A stretch of DNA of 64,000 bases, taken from the NCBI GenBank assembly GCA_011316305.1, contig SAUG01000055.1:1-64000 (forward strand), written 5' to 3'. Below are positions 34,255 to 47,689 of the stretch, piece after piece. A program made the position numbers and the translations under genes. The stretch comes from Rusavskia elegans (taxonomy: Eukaryota; Ascomycota; Lecanoromycetes; Teloschistales; Teloschistaceae). Position 1 is the stretch's first letter. Each line of letters starts with the position of its first letter. A model generated the notes under the pieces. It saw only the letters and a list, made by a program, of their open reading frames with translations, did not search any database and was not told the origin of the DNA.

Positions 34255-36779
34255 CTTTAATAATTTATTATATTAGTCTCGTTATCCTAATCTATAGATC
34301 GAAGCGATACTATTAAAATAGTAATTCTAAATATTTATAAAAGAAATAGAAGATCTTTAAAACTATAGATTACTTAAATAAGTTTCTACTTTATATTATA
34401 TATAAACCAGTTTCTAAATAAAGTAGTAAAAGTTCTATTTATAATTTTATACCTAGGAAAAACTACCTTTAATTAGGTATAGCCCCGAATAGAAAATTAC
34501 TTCGATAACCCGGAAAAATAGAAAAAAGATAAAATATTATAGATCTTCTATACCTTTAGTAATTTTATTATAGCTATAAAGAAAGCCTTTAGAAATAATA
34601 ATAAAAATAGAGTAACAGGTAGGAAACTAATAGTTCTAAAATAGTAAAAGTCGGTAGTTATCTATATTATTTAGTTTAGAATTTTAGCTTATAAAATAGA
34701 CCAGGAAGACTTAGTTTTAAAAGCCTATTTCTATAAAAGATTCTAAATAAAAGTTAAAGAAACTATAATAGTAATCGAAAAACCGGTTTTATTAATAGAT
34801 ATTATTAAATTTATAATAAGGATCGATACTAGGTAGTACGAAATATATTTAGATAAATAGGCGTTTAATAAAATAGGACCTACTAAAAGAAAATTTAGAG
34901 AAAACCTAATAGAATTCGATACTACCGAAATAAGAGGATCGAAAACTAAAGCTTATTATTTATATAGAAAAATAGGATATTTTAAAAGGAATTACTTAAT
35001 TAAAGAAGTAACTAAAGTAATTAAATATTTTTTTAAAATAATAAAGGAATTATCTAATAAATATATAGCGAAAAGCTGGTTAGCCTGCTATAATAATATT
35101 TACCCTATCTATCTATCGGATAAAGAAGGAATAGAATACTATCTTAAAAAACTAAAGAAAATCTTAGAAGTAAAGCTAATTATTAATTTTAAACTATATA
35201 AAACCGAAAAACCCTTTATAGTAGCGCTTAAAATTAAAATCGGAAGTTAATAAATAATAGCTCTCGTAAATAGAAAGAAAAATAATAAAATTATAAAAGG
35301 ATTCTATAATAAAAATAAAGAATATCTCTATAGACGAATAATAAATAATAATAGAATCTTTAATATCGAAATTAAAATAAAATATAGATTAATTAGAATA
35401 ATAAATTTTACTATAATCGAAAGTTAAAGAAGTTATATTATTTTAGGAAAAAAGTAGAAAAAATCGATTTTAGAAAAACTAATAGAAAAAAGTATCGTTA
35501 ATAAGAAAATAAAACTATAAATAATATATTTCCTAGCCTATAAAAATCTCTTATATAAAAAGTTAGACGTAGTTTCGATAATAAACTATAAAGAAATTAA
35601 AGACTTAGATAAAAAATTTAAAAAAAGCGGAAAAGTTTAAAAAATAAATATTTAAAAGGAATATTATTACCTTCTTTAATAACTTACTAAATAATATAAT
35701 AAAAGTAAAAAAATAATTTAATAACTTTAGATAAACAATATTAGAAAAATATACTAAAATATAATTAAAGCTATAAATAAAATCGAATACTATAAACTAA
35801 ACTATATAGACTAGAATAAAGGAATACCGGACCTAGTATTTAGCGTTTAATCTAGGAATAAAGAATTCGATTAGTATCTATTTTTATCGTTATAGAATAA
35901 AATAGTAGCTAAAGAATAAAACTTAGTAGAACTATTAAAAAACCCGGAAATAATTTATAATATAGATATATAACTCGGAATATACGAAACTAGTAGAAAA
36001 GAAACTTTTTATTAGACTTTTTTTAGAATCCTATATTTTCTATAGACTATAAGAAATTAAAATCTTTTAAAATTTAATCTAGATTATCTAAACTAAACCT
36101 AGATATTAATTTAATAGACGCCTTTTACGCGGCTAGTATAAAATTAATAGAAGAGCAGAATTTAATCGGATCGTTAAATTTATTAAATTAAAAAAGTATA
36201 TATTATTCCTAAATAATAAAATCATTTTTATATTTATTTAAAGCGCGATAATAGGTAATAAAGTACTCTTATTTACTAAAAAGTCAGCGGAAATCTAATT
36301 CCTAAACTAAATATTTATTACGAATTTTTTTTTTAGAATTAAAAAAAAACTCGATATAATAGTAAACTTCGGAATATTTATTAAGAATACCTATAATATT
36401 AGAATAAAATTTATTCTTCTTATTTTTAAGACGCTTTTCTAAAAGAATTAGTAAAAGTAATAAAATAAATAAAACGATATATAGATAGTATTAGATATTA
36501 GAAAATTATATAATTTCTAAACCCGAGTATATTTACTATAAATATTACTATTAACCTCGATTTTATACTCTTTTAAAGGATTATAGGTATATAAAAAATA
36601 AGAAAAAGATATTATAATTTCTTTCGACTAAATATAATAAAAAGACTTTAATTAATTTCCTTTTCGAAAATATATAATAAAAATATTAAAGAAGGAAAAA
36701 AAAAAAAAGGAAAAGAAAACTCTTTTTATATTCTATAGACGGTTTTTATACTAGATAAAAAGTAATATAGAAAGAGCCG
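34255..36779 (+). pseudogene. Gag-like polyprotein remnant of gag-type element copy 2
   Basis: At 34954-34995 it reads YYLYRKIGYFKRNY. All four ligands of a CCHC knuckle read Tyr, while the spacing 2-4-4 and the flanking Gly, Phe, Lys and Arg are kept. In-frame stops are scattered through the rest. No reverse transcriptase or integrase motif is visible. Confidence 0.72.
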
Positions 36780-37188
36780 TATTATATCTATAATTCTATA
36801 GAAGTTCCCTAGAGAATTAGTTAGATAAATAAATCTAATTATCTATAGCCGCCTATAGCCGCTATAGCTGCCTTTTCTAATAGAACTTTTAGTAGACAGC
36901 TATCTATCGGCTCTTACGGCTACTTTTACTATATATATCGCTTATTATTTCTATAGATAGTTTCTCTTATTAGTCGTTAATATAATTATTAAATATATCT
37001 CTACTATTTTCTTTTTAATTACTTCGTAATAAAAATACCTCGTAATATTATAACCGTACTTCTACGGCTATATAGGATTAGTTATAATAACCTATACTAG
37101 AACTCCCTTACTATTTAGTAGCTCGGACTACGTCTACGGCTATAGCTAGGCTCGAGCGTAACGCCCTCTGATATACAGGGACGTTATA
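36780..37188 (+). repeat. 3' LTR of gag-type element copy 2
   Basis: Partner of 33846-34254; it starts TATTATATC where the 5' LTR has TATTACGTC. It ends at the CGAAG duplication. Confidence 0.83.
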
Positions 37189-37193
37189 CGAAG

Positions 37194-37685
37194 TTATAAA
37201 TTATTATATATAGTATTGCTATTAATAAACCAAAGCTATATCTTTTTTATTTATAAACGTTGAATTTATTATATAGATTTTAAAGATATAATTAGAACGT
37301 TTAGAAACGAAACTCGCCGTCTAGTTACTATAGTATCGCTAGTATATCGGATTTCTATTCTTTTTTACATTTTTCTTTTCTTTATTACTAGATTACATTC
37401 TAGATAATTTAGAATGTAGATTAACTCTATAATATACTTTTGTTCTAGTCTGAAATTATATAATATTCTAAAAATACTACTAATTTAATAGTTTTAATTT
37501 ATTAATTTAATTTTTTTAGTCCGATATATATTATTATCGAAATATAATATTTTTAATAGTTATTACTATCGTAAAATATCTCCGATAAATCTTTTTTAAC
37601 TAGTATTAGAATCTTTCCGAATAGTAATATAATTTAAAATTCGTAGATTATAAATATTATAATTTAATTTAATTTAGTTTATTTA
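37194..37685. other. Unassigned AT-rich sequence
   Basis: About 490 bp between the gag-type element and element G copy G3. No feature is supported. Confidence 0.4.
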
Positions 37686-38625
37686 TTTCGATTTTGGTAT
37701 TCGGTAAATCTGAGGTTCGATGAATATATTCAACGTTAGTATACTAGTAATGAATATACGTTGGTAGAATTTATATTCTAATTTAATTAATATAAATAAA
37801 TGTTTTTTCTATAAAATTTTAATTTTAGTTTTATTTAGTAATATAACGTATTCTTCTATCGATAATTTAATATAGCAATTTTATAGATAAATATACTTCG
37901 TATTTATCGTTTCTTTTTCCTTTATTAGTAATATAAGTCCTTCGTAAATACTACGATTTTCTAAAATCCTTTACGTACGTATATAGTTCTATAACAGCTA
38001 TACTATAGATAAACTAATACGGTAGTATCTTTTTATATTCGTAATAATTATATCTACCTACGGGGACGGCGACTATTTTATTATAGCTAGAATAACCTAT
38101 TTTATTTTTAATAAAAATTTTTTTATTACTACTTTTAAAACGTACTATCCGACTTTTCTATTTCTTTTTAATTTAATCGAATTAGTAAAGCTTTTAGCTA
38201 TAGTAGCTAGTATACTAGCTGGCGACCCTATAGCTAGCGGTCTCTTTAAAATTATACGGATTAAAAAATATTTTAATAGTTTAGCGAAATATCTAAATAT
38301 AGATTATATAATAAATATAGCTAAAACGATAATTATTTTTAAATATTCTTTATTATAATAGATAGATATAGCGGAGATATTAGATATTTATAGTCGTTTA
38401 TAATATTAAAAACCGATTAGATAGTAGAAAATTTATAATAGCGAATAAAAAAGAAAATACTTAAATAGAAATAATTAACTACGTTATAAATCTTGCCTGA
38501 CGAAGATATTTTTAACTATAGAATTTACTTTATATATAAATATAATAATCGTTAACGTATATAACGTTAATAAAAGATATATATATAATTAATAATTTAA
38601 TATAATTCTAGATAGGAGTTTTTCA
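37686..38625 (+). mobile_element. Unclassified element G, copy G3
   Basis: It starts near GATTTTGGTATTCGG and ends near AATATAATTCTAGATAGG, matching copy G2 (55070-56008, reversed) along its length. A former coding frame runs from about 38,040 to 38,440 (for example LVKLLAIVASILAGD). No terminal repeats are seen. Confidence 0.6.
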
Positions 38626-39847
38626 AGAAGAAAAATTTATTATATAATCTAATCTACTCACTAAAATATTCTAAAATTTTTTAAATATTTAAAATTTTTT
38701 AGAATCTAGTTAATTTATTTGTAAAAAAATTAGTATTCGATTTTATTTTTTAAATTTATCCGGAACTATATTGTTTTATATTTATCGGAATTTTTTTTTT
38801 GAAATTTCGTCTAAAAAAAATATATATAGTAAATTATATAATATAAACAAATATAAATTATTATATTAAATTAATTATCACTTTTTTTATATTAAAAATC
38901 CTAATCTATTTCTGTATATAAAAGCAATTTTTAAAATTACTAACATCGAAAACGGAAAAGCTATTTATATAATAAACGAAATTGTATTAATAAAAAAAAA
39001 TTCTAATCATATAATAATAATAATTGTATCCAAAAAGATAAAAATAATAATAAATCTAATATCTATTTTGTATATAGTTATATAGTTTATTAAAAAAAAT
39101 TTTTTCTAAAATCAAAATTGGAATTATAAATATTAAAAATTGAATAGTCTTTACAATAATAGTAATATATCTTTTAGAAAATCTTTGATTAATAGATTAA
39201 ACGATAGTTTTAATAGCATTAATCAATTATAAAACTAGAATTATGATAAATATTATAGAAAATAGTTCAAAATAAATAGATTAAAATAGAAACCGATTTT
39301 CTATCAAAAAGATATATTAGATCTAAAACGTTTTTATATCTAAATCTTTAGATTAGTTCTTTTTTTAATATTTTAACATTTATTACGATCTAGAATCTAT
39401 TAAAAAATAGAAAAAGTTGATTTTTAATAGATTAGAAATTAACGCGCTGTCTATTATAAAATATCTAATTTAAATTATATAAAAACAAATCGTAAAAGCT
39501 ATTGGAAAATATATTTTGATTAATTCTATTTATTAGATATAAAAGATAAATAAAGTATTTTTCCAAATATAATAGATTGATATAAAGGATTTACAATAAT
39601 AGATTTAGTTTTAAAGTTATAGCGATTTTCTATCTATAATAAAAAATTCCTTCCGATTTATATCTAATTTACTAATAAATTTCATAAATTTATTGAAAAT
39701 CGAAAAAAATATATTAATATAAAAAATACCGATTATCGCTAAAAATATAAAATCTAATAATTATATTACTATATATACGGAAGTTAATAGCGATAGAAAT
39801 AAAAATAATAAAAATATATATTAGATCGAATAGATTCTAGAATCTAT
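38626..39847. other. Unassigned AT-rich sequence
   Basis: 1.2 kb with many A/T runs and few CpG. I find no repeat partner, coding trace or RNA in it. Confidence 0.4.
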
Positions 39848-40514
39848 ATATAAAATAGACTGGTTATTTCAATATAGATTCCTGTTAGTTTTTCGGAAAT
39901 CCGATCCGAATTTTAATAAATCGGTTTCTAAAATTAGAACTAAAAATCGAATCGGATTATAAAATAGAAACTAATAGAAATTCGATCCGACTCGATTTAT
40001 AATTATATTAGATTATCGAATACTATAGTTTTTATAAACGATTATTATTTCAGATATATTATTACTTTTTATTATAATAAAAAATTTAAATAATATAATA
40101 CGATAATATATATATATAATACTAGCTAATAAAATAGCCGTAATCTATATTATTTTCTTTTAGAAAAATCCGAGACTATATATTTTTTTCCCGGATCTTT
40201 TAATTATATAAAATTCGATTATTAACTAGTTTATTATTTTCTAATTATATTTCTAAATTTTTTATTAAATTTTTTATAAACTCAAAATCTTTAATTTAGA
40301 TAATAACTCGTTTAATATAAACTACTACTAGATTAATATTTAAATAGTATTAATATAATCGTATTTAAATTGTAATATAATAAAATAATATATTTATATA
40401 CTAGATAAATAACTATATATATTTCCATAGAATTCTATTAAACCTTTAATATCGTATTCTATATTATAATAATTCTAGCCGAACTAACTATTTCTATAGT
40501 AATATCTTCGAAGA

Positions 40515-41039
40515 TAGACTGGCCGTCGGATCGGATTTCGAACTCGGGTTCGTATTTCGGGTTCGAATCGAATCGATTTCGACTTTTTTAGGTACCGAAC
40601 CGAATCGGTTCCGATTTTTCTAGATACTAAACCGATTCGGTTTCGGATCGAATCCGGATTTCTAGATTTAATTTACTAAAACTATTAAAATCTAATATAA
40701 AAGTATAATTCTAGTATAAAAATTATATCTATCTATTAGAAATTAAGTTAATTAAAATAAATATATTATCGATTTATATTACCTATAGATATATTTAATT
40801 GATTAATTAATTAATAATAGTATTGTATTAAATTAATTATAGTATTCTACTATATATAAAAGGTTTAGCGGATTGAATCGAATTTCTATTAATATTTATT
40901 TTATAAACCGATCCGACTTTCGGTTCTAATTTTAGAAATCGATCTATACCGTTTAGCAGGTCGGATTAAATTAATTTACTAAAATTCGGATTAGATTTCC
41001 GAAATACTAATGGAAATCCGACTCGAAATAGCTAGTTTA
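40515..41039. mobile_element. hAT-type MITE, copy 3 (525 bp)
   Basis: Same family as 29350-29882. Flanks are TTCGAAGA (40507-40514) and TTAGAAGA (41040-41047), 7 of 8 matching. hAT copy C shows the uninterrupted site near 60,455-60,470. Confidence 0.83.
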
Positions 41040-41120
41040 TTAGAAGATATCGCGGTATAGTTTAGTAAATAGTACCTTTAAAGTTAAATTATCGAAACCT
41101 TTTTAATAGTAACGGATATT

Positions 41121-41610
41121 TGTTATAAGTACGGGCGGCGTGCTTTAGAAAACGCGATAGTATTTAGTATAGCGCTGGATTTCCTATTACGTCTCGATGG
41201 GTAGAGATATATAGGACGGCCTAGGTATTAGTATTAAAGAATATTTCAGCGGTTTTAGTAAATAAATACTATAAATACTTTAATTTTAGTAGTTTTAGTA
41301 AATAAATACTATAAATACCTTAATCTTAGTAGTTTTAGTAAGTAAATACTCTAAAATAGAGCTATCTTAATTATTTTAATCTATAAATAATCTAAATAGT
41401 AGAGGATTTTATTTATCTATATAGATCCCGAACTCGACGCCTTTATAGCTTATATTTAATTTATTAGTTATTACTATATACTGCTTTAGTAATTAACTAA
41501 TTTATTTTTATATTAATTTAAATAATTACCCGTTATATCTCCGTTTATAGATATACTAATAAGTTTAACTAACTTCTAGAAATACCAGATCCCCCGGTAG
41601 TTTTATAGTA
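41121..41610 (+). repeat. 5' LTR of Gypsy E2
   Basis: 490 bp. It holds a 40-bp tandem unit (GTTTTAGTAAATAAATACT and following) at 41252, 41292 and 41332, upstream of the part shared with the E1 LTR. The tip is TGTTATAAG. The first 130 bp keep CpG and TpG. Confidence 0.87.
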
Positions 41611-42620
41611 TTTTAAATACCTTTAGGATATCTATCGCAGGTCAACGTTAAACCCCTACCTTAAGTATTTCTAGCTCTATAGTAAAATAGTCTAAACCTA
41701 AAGGAAAGGAAATCTAGATAAAAAATAATAGTAGTAATAAAGAGAATATTTCTACTACTAACTAATACTTTTATAGTATTAAAGTTAGTAAGCCCGATAA
41801 ATACTATAGAGATCGTAATAAATTCGAAGACTAGCTCGCGTAATTAAATATATACTTCGTATTCTATTCTATATCTAAAAAGAAGAAAATACTTTTCGCC
41901 GTATTATATCTTCGAGGACGAGTCTAGTATTAGATAAAACCTATCCTTTATTAATATATAGATAATAAAGGAGATTACGAACGTATCTTTATATAATTTA
42001 TAAGGTTTAAAAAAGCTATTCGTAAAGTCTTCGGGATTTTAAATAAAATCCTAACTACTAAACGCTTTATTTAATATCTTTAGTAGAAAAACGTAGTATC
42101 TAACTACGTTATATAATTTAAAAAATAGATACTACTAATAGATTAGAATAATAATACCCTATATATAATATTTAGACGAGGATTTAAAGAACGAATAAAG
42201 GACGAATTTATATACGACGGTCGAGTATATAATATACTAGATAATCTAATTAAAATATCTATCGACTTCTATAATAAACTATATAAAAGGGATATAGAAA
42301 AACGCTACGATAGTAGACTATAAAATAACGCAGGACGTTACTAGGGACGGCCTTATAGAAAACTATAACCAGGCAAGAAAACCGGAGATAGCTACTACGG
42401 ACCTATACTAATAGAACTAGATTTTATATAATAGCGACGTAAAGAGAAAAACCCTAGAAGTAGTAAAAGGAATAAAAATCCTAAAACGTACTATGACTAT
42501 AGTAAACTAAACTACTTTACGAGAAAGTATCGACTAAACTAGATATAATAATAATAGCTTAACGCTACGTTAAAGAAATCTAAAAACTAGTAAGAAATTA
42601 TTTTAAAAGACGACGACAGT
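41611..42620 (+). pseudogene. Gypsy E2 leader and gag remnant
   Basis: A long frame reads as a Gypsy gag core: segments such as LFAVLYLRGR, NVVSNYVIQFKKQ and LIKISIDFYNKL fit the retrotransposon gag domain by pattern. At 42489-42530 it ends in a zinc knuckle reading YYDYSKLNYFTRKY, with Tyr at all four ligand positions. Stops are moderate in number. Confidence 0.75.
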
Positions 42621-43099
42621 AGCTCTAAACTCTAGAAAACTAATTTAAATAAAGAATTCATTTTTATAGAAAGTAATAAAGTACTATAGAAAGCTATAAT
42701 AAATGGTATTTTACTATAAATATTAATAGAATCTACTAGAAAGAAAGCCGTCTCTAGATAGATAGTTATAATAACAGAAGATATTAAACTAGTATATCTT
42801 CAGGCCCTTTACGATAAGAAAATAGTAAAAAAAAAATTTATAGTAATCTATAAAGGATTTAAAAATATTTATAAAATAGATATTAATAATATAGAACGGC
42901 TAGTAGAACTAAAAAGCGAATTATATCGTCGATATATTAAAAAAGAAACTAGAAAGTAATATTTCTAAAAATAAAGTTATTCCTAAACCGATATTATAAA
43001 AGAAAAACGTAATAATAGAAAATTAATATTTACTATTTAATTAGACCGCCTACTATAATAATAACTATAGGATCTATAAATTAGAAAAGGAAAAAACCG

Positions 43100-46000
43100 G
43101 GTAATATCTATTAAAATTACGCCGACGCGCTCCTATAACTCCTATTAAAGTCGGAATTTATAATATTTATAACTATTCCGGATATATTATATATAGTAGA
43201 AATTTTATAGATATATTTCGTAAATAGATTATAAAAATATAAATAATAATTCGAAAAAAGTTAAAACCTTATAGTAAAAGGTATACTATAAATATATAAT
43301 TTTATAGCCCGAAAAAAATATTTAAAATTAGCTAGCTATATATATATATACGATATTAAAATAATTATTAAAACTAATAATAGATTATAAAAGGTTAAAG
43401 TATTTATCGATTTAGTTATAACCGGAAATTTTATATTAAAGGATTTAGCTAAAAGGAAAAAATTTCTTTAAACTAAAAAAAAGAATTTATATAATTTAAT
43501 AGTTATTAATAGAAATAAAATACCGAATAGAAATAGAAAAATTAAAAAAAAAAATTACCGTATTAAATAATAATTAATTAATACTAGAAAAAGTTTTAAT
43601 TTAATATTATTCGGATAGCTAGCTACGAAATCGTATTTTAAATTGCTTAGTTAAAAGATTATAATCTAGTAATAGATTAGAAGAAAAGAATATTTAGCTT
43701 TAAATAATACTTCTATATAGAAAGTATCTAGTCTACGCCGAAATAGCGATTTCGAATAGATAAAAAATAGAATTTAAAGTATAAATTTATAGCTTCGAAA
43801 AAAAATAACTAAAAACTATTTAGATCCGATTTATTAGATACCGATAGAAATTAGCTAGATTAATAAAATAGAAATAGAAAAGAAAATTATAAACCTTTCG
43901 AAAACTCTATACTATCTAATAAAAAGTTAATAGAAAACTTATTAGAAAAGATTTTAGATAAATATAAAAATTAGATAAACTTATTTCGGAAAAAGATATT
44001 TATAAAAATACTATTTAAATATTAATTATAGAATTACGAAATAAGATTTAAACTAGATAAGTAATCTATATTTAGACCTATTTATCTTTTATCTATAATA
44101 GAACTCGAAATACTCTATAAATATCTAGATAAAAATATATAAAAAAGATTTATTAGAAAATTTTAATTACCGATAGGGTATCCGATCCTCTTTATATCTA
44201 AAAAGGACAGAATATTCCGCCTATATATCGATTATTAGAAGCTAAATAATATTATAATTAAAAACCGATATCTACTACTAAATATTAATGAATTTTAAAA
44301 TAGATTTAATAGAGTAAAATACTTTATAAAATTCGACCTTCGAGGAACGTACAATCTTATACGAATAAAGGTCGGAGAAGAGTAGAAAACAGCTTTTCGA
44401 ACACGCAACCTGTCAGGATATAATCAATAACGCACTCAGAAAATATCTGGATGTATTCGTTATTACTTACCTCGACGATATTCTGGTTTTTTCTAAGATA
44501 TTCGAGGAATATAAGTAATACGTTAGTAAAATTCTTAAATACCTAAAAAGGAAAGACTTACGTTTTAAACTAGAAAAGTATAAATTCTATAAAAAAGAAA
44601 TAGACTTTCTAGGATTTATTATCGGGCGTAACAGACTATATATCGACTCTAATAAATTAAAAGCTATTATAGAATAGAGGATACTAATAAATATTAAAGA
44701 AGTTTAAAGCTTTTTCGGATTTATAAACTATAATCGAAAGTTTATAAAAAACTATTTTAAAAAAGCTCTTACTTTAATAGCTTTAATAAAAGATACCGTC
44801 GAATAGTATTAGAAAAAAAGAAAAAAGTAAATATTCGAAGATTTTAAAGAAAAATATATAAAAAACCTAGTATTTAAAATATTTAATCCGAAAAAACTAT
44901 TAAAAATAGAAATAGATTCGTTAGATCTAGCTATAAATATATATCTTCTATAATAATATAATAGTAAATAGTACCCGGTAGTATATATATTAAGAAAATT
45001 ATTACTAATTAAATAGAATTATAATATCTATAATAAAGAACTACTAGCTATAGTAGTTATACTAGAATAATAGAAAGTATACGCCGAAGAATTACTAGAA
45101 TTAATTATTTTTCTAGACTATAAAAATCTTCTATACTTTATAATAATAAAATAATTTAATAGAAAATAAATATAATAATCTAAACTATTCGGCTAGTATA
45201 AATTTAAGATATACTATATTCTAGATAAAGAAAATAAAAAAGTTAATATTCTAAGTCGAAAAAATAATTATATAAAAATAAAAGAGGTTTTTAATAATAA
45301 TATCTTTAGAATTAATAAAGATAGATTACTATTACTAAATTAGTACGAAATAAATATAAGGTTATATATATTTAGAGACAACTAAAAATAATTTTCTATT
45401 AAAAAAAGAAAACTATAAATACTAGATAATAAAATCGACGAATATATTGATAAATACTTTAATAGAATACTATAAAAGTATCCAGATATAATAAAAATAA
45501 TATAATTTATATAATAGTATTACTAGTTCCCTAATATAAAATAACGCGTCGAAATATATATTAAAAAATCTCTTAGTTATTAATAAAATAAATATAGTAT
45601 ATATACTCGTTACAGAAAGATTTAATACTAGAAACTATCGGATTTATTATAGAAAGAAAATATATTAGACTTTATTATTAAATTCCTAAAATTAAAAGAC
45701 CCGATAATAAATAAAAAATATAATTTAATATTTAATATAGTAGATAGATTTACGAAATATATTTACGTAATTCTATTATAAAAAGACTTTATAGTAGAAT
45801 AACTTAGATTTATTATCCTAGATCGATTATTTCGATACTACGGCCTACTAGAAATATTAATAGATAATAGAAATAAGCTCTTTACTTTAATTTATTAGAA
45901 AATTCTTATTTTTTTATTTAGTATTAAACTAAAAATATTTATAGCCTTTTACCTAATAATAGATAGATAGATAGATAGAATATACTAACTAGACTTTAGA

Positions 46001-46330
46001 ACAGTACCTAAAGTACTATATTAATAACATTTAAAATAACTAGGTTTCGTTTTTACTAATAGTATAATTAGTATTTAATATAAAGAAATTAAATATAATT
46101 AAAAAAATACCGTCCTATACTATTAATAGGAGAAATTAGAATCTATTTAGACGATCGCTACTATATAAATTAGCGGAATTAGTAGATTAAAGAATTAATA
46201 TTTAGAAAAAAATCTATAGAAATATCCTAAAAATATAGAAATATTCGGATAATTACTAGAATAAAAAGTAAAAAATAGTATTTTAATTAAAAAAGGAAAA
46301 TAAAGTATACCTTTTTATAAAGAATCTAAA
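43100..46330 (+). pseudogene. Gypsy E2 pol remnant (protease?, RT, RNase H, integrase)
   Basis: RT block: GYPILFISKKDRIFRLYIDY near 44,165-44,230, then KTAFRTR to about 44,405, then directly QDIINNALRKYLDVF and the catalytic YLDDILVFS (YLDD 44468-44479). The segment that normally lies between these, with the VMPFGL-type motif, is missing, so roughly 50 bp were deleted with a frame change. FLGFIIGRNRLYID follows near 44,605. Integrase-like frames (IVDRFTKYIYV near 45,730) follow. Many TAG at expected Trp. 44,395-44,520 carries normal CpA and TpG and is not RIP-mutated. Confidence 0.82.
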
Positions 46331-46514
46331 ATCGAAGACTTTAAATAAAAAATTTAACTATATTAAAGACGGACTATTTTTAATTAAAAAGATTAAAAGA
46401 CTTTAGAATTTTAAATTCGATCTATTTAAAAATATAAAAGTATATCCGGTATTTTATATATTTCTTTTAGAATTAACTAACCCCGGAATACCGTTATAAT
46501 AGAAATTTTTATTC

Positions 46515-46660
46515 GAAATATAAAAGGAAGATACCTTTATAGTCGAAAAGATCCTATAATAAAAAGGTTAGAACTATTTAATTAAGTAGAAAGGTTACTC
46601 TATTTCGGAAAATATTTAGAAACCTAAAAAAATATTTAGTAAACTATTAAAAGGCTCTAT
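46515..46660 (+). pseudogene. Chromodomain-like C-terminus of Gypsy E2
   Basis: The frame reads EDTFIVEKIL, then NYLIK-stop-KGYSISENI-stop-KPKK. With the two stops at Trp positions, this is the Y-L-V/I-K-W-K-G-Y...E-N-T-W-E-P pattern of chromodomains that guide chromovirus integrases to heterochromatin. The assignment rests on this pattern. Confidence 0.72.
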
Positions 46661-47201
46661 AATAGTTCTACTAAAGGGAACTAAAAAAATTATCGACTAG
46701 CCGAAATTACTAGATAGAATAATCTGCTCGGAAGCTACGTCGATAAGAAAATCTAAATTAATAGATAAAAATAAACCTATAGAATTTTTCTTTCGCTTTA
46801 ATTCTTCGATATTTTATAGTTTACCGTTAACTATAATACGCTGTTCTTTATTAATATAATCTAACTAATAAAGCAGATATTATTACTTTATATACGCTTT
46901 ATATAATCCTTTTTTAACGTTTTATACTTATTTTTAAGACGACGCTAAGGCGTAATATCTAATAGAATAAGATTTCAAAAATAAAATTATTCTATATAAC
47001 CGATATACTTCTCGGTACCTTTACTAATATAATAGGATTTTTCTAATTAAAAATAATTCCGATAAAAATATATAGCTAATATACCGATATCTAATAATAG
47101 GACTTTTTTATAATAGTTTTTAGTTAATAATCTTTTCCTTTTATCTATAAAAAAAAGGATAGAAGGTTTTTTAGAACGAAAAATCTAAAGAAGGAACCTA
47201 G

Positions 47202-47689
47202 TATTATAAATATAGACGGCGTACTTTAGAAAACGCGGTAGTATTTAGTATAGCGCTAGATTTCCTATTACGCCTCGATAGCCAGAGATATATAGAATAG
47301 TCTAGATATTAGTACTAAAAAATATTTTAGCGGTTTTAGTAAATAAATATTATAGATAGTTTAATTTTAGTATTTTAGTAAATAAATACTATAAATATTT
47401 TAATCTTAGTAGTTTTAGTAAGTAAATACTCTAAAATAGAGCTGTTTTAGTTATTTTAGTCTATAAATAATCTAAGTAGTAGAAGATTTTATTTATCTAT
47501 ATAGATTTTGAATTCGACGCCTTTATAGTTCGTATTTAATTTATTAGTTATCGCTATATACTACCCTAGTAATTAACTAATTTATTTTTATATTAATTTA
47601 AATAATAGTCGTTATACTTCCGTTTACAGATATACTAATAAATCTAATCAATTTTTGAAAATACCAAACCTTCCGATAGTTCTATAACA
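47202..47689 (+). repeat. 3' LTR of Gypsy E2
   Basis: 488 bp, partner of 41121-41610 with the same 40-bp tandem units. It ends TATAACA before ATATT. Confidence 0.87.

Larger units (their letters stand above)
33846..37188 (+). mobile_element. Gag-type LTR element copy 2 (3.34 kb)
   Basis: LTRs are 33846-34254 and 36780-37188, both 409 bp. The duplication CGAAG lies at 33841-33845 and 37189-37193. Tips are TATTACGTCC and GGACGTTATA. It is the same family as 22776-26143, and its internal region aligns over the full length. Confidence 0.88.
41121..47689 (+). mobile_element. Ty3/Gypsy chromodomain retrotransposon E2, full length (6.57 kb)
   Basis: LTRs are 41121-41610 and 47202-47689, and a perfect 5-bp duplication ATATT lies at 41116-41120 and 47690-47694. 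The internal order on the plus strand is gag, pol with reverse transcriptase, integrase, then a chromodomain-like segment, as in chromoviruses. hAT copy C shows the empty insertion site near 60,530-60,545. Coding is broken by RIP-type stops and by a deletion in the reverse transcriptase. Confidence 0.92.
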
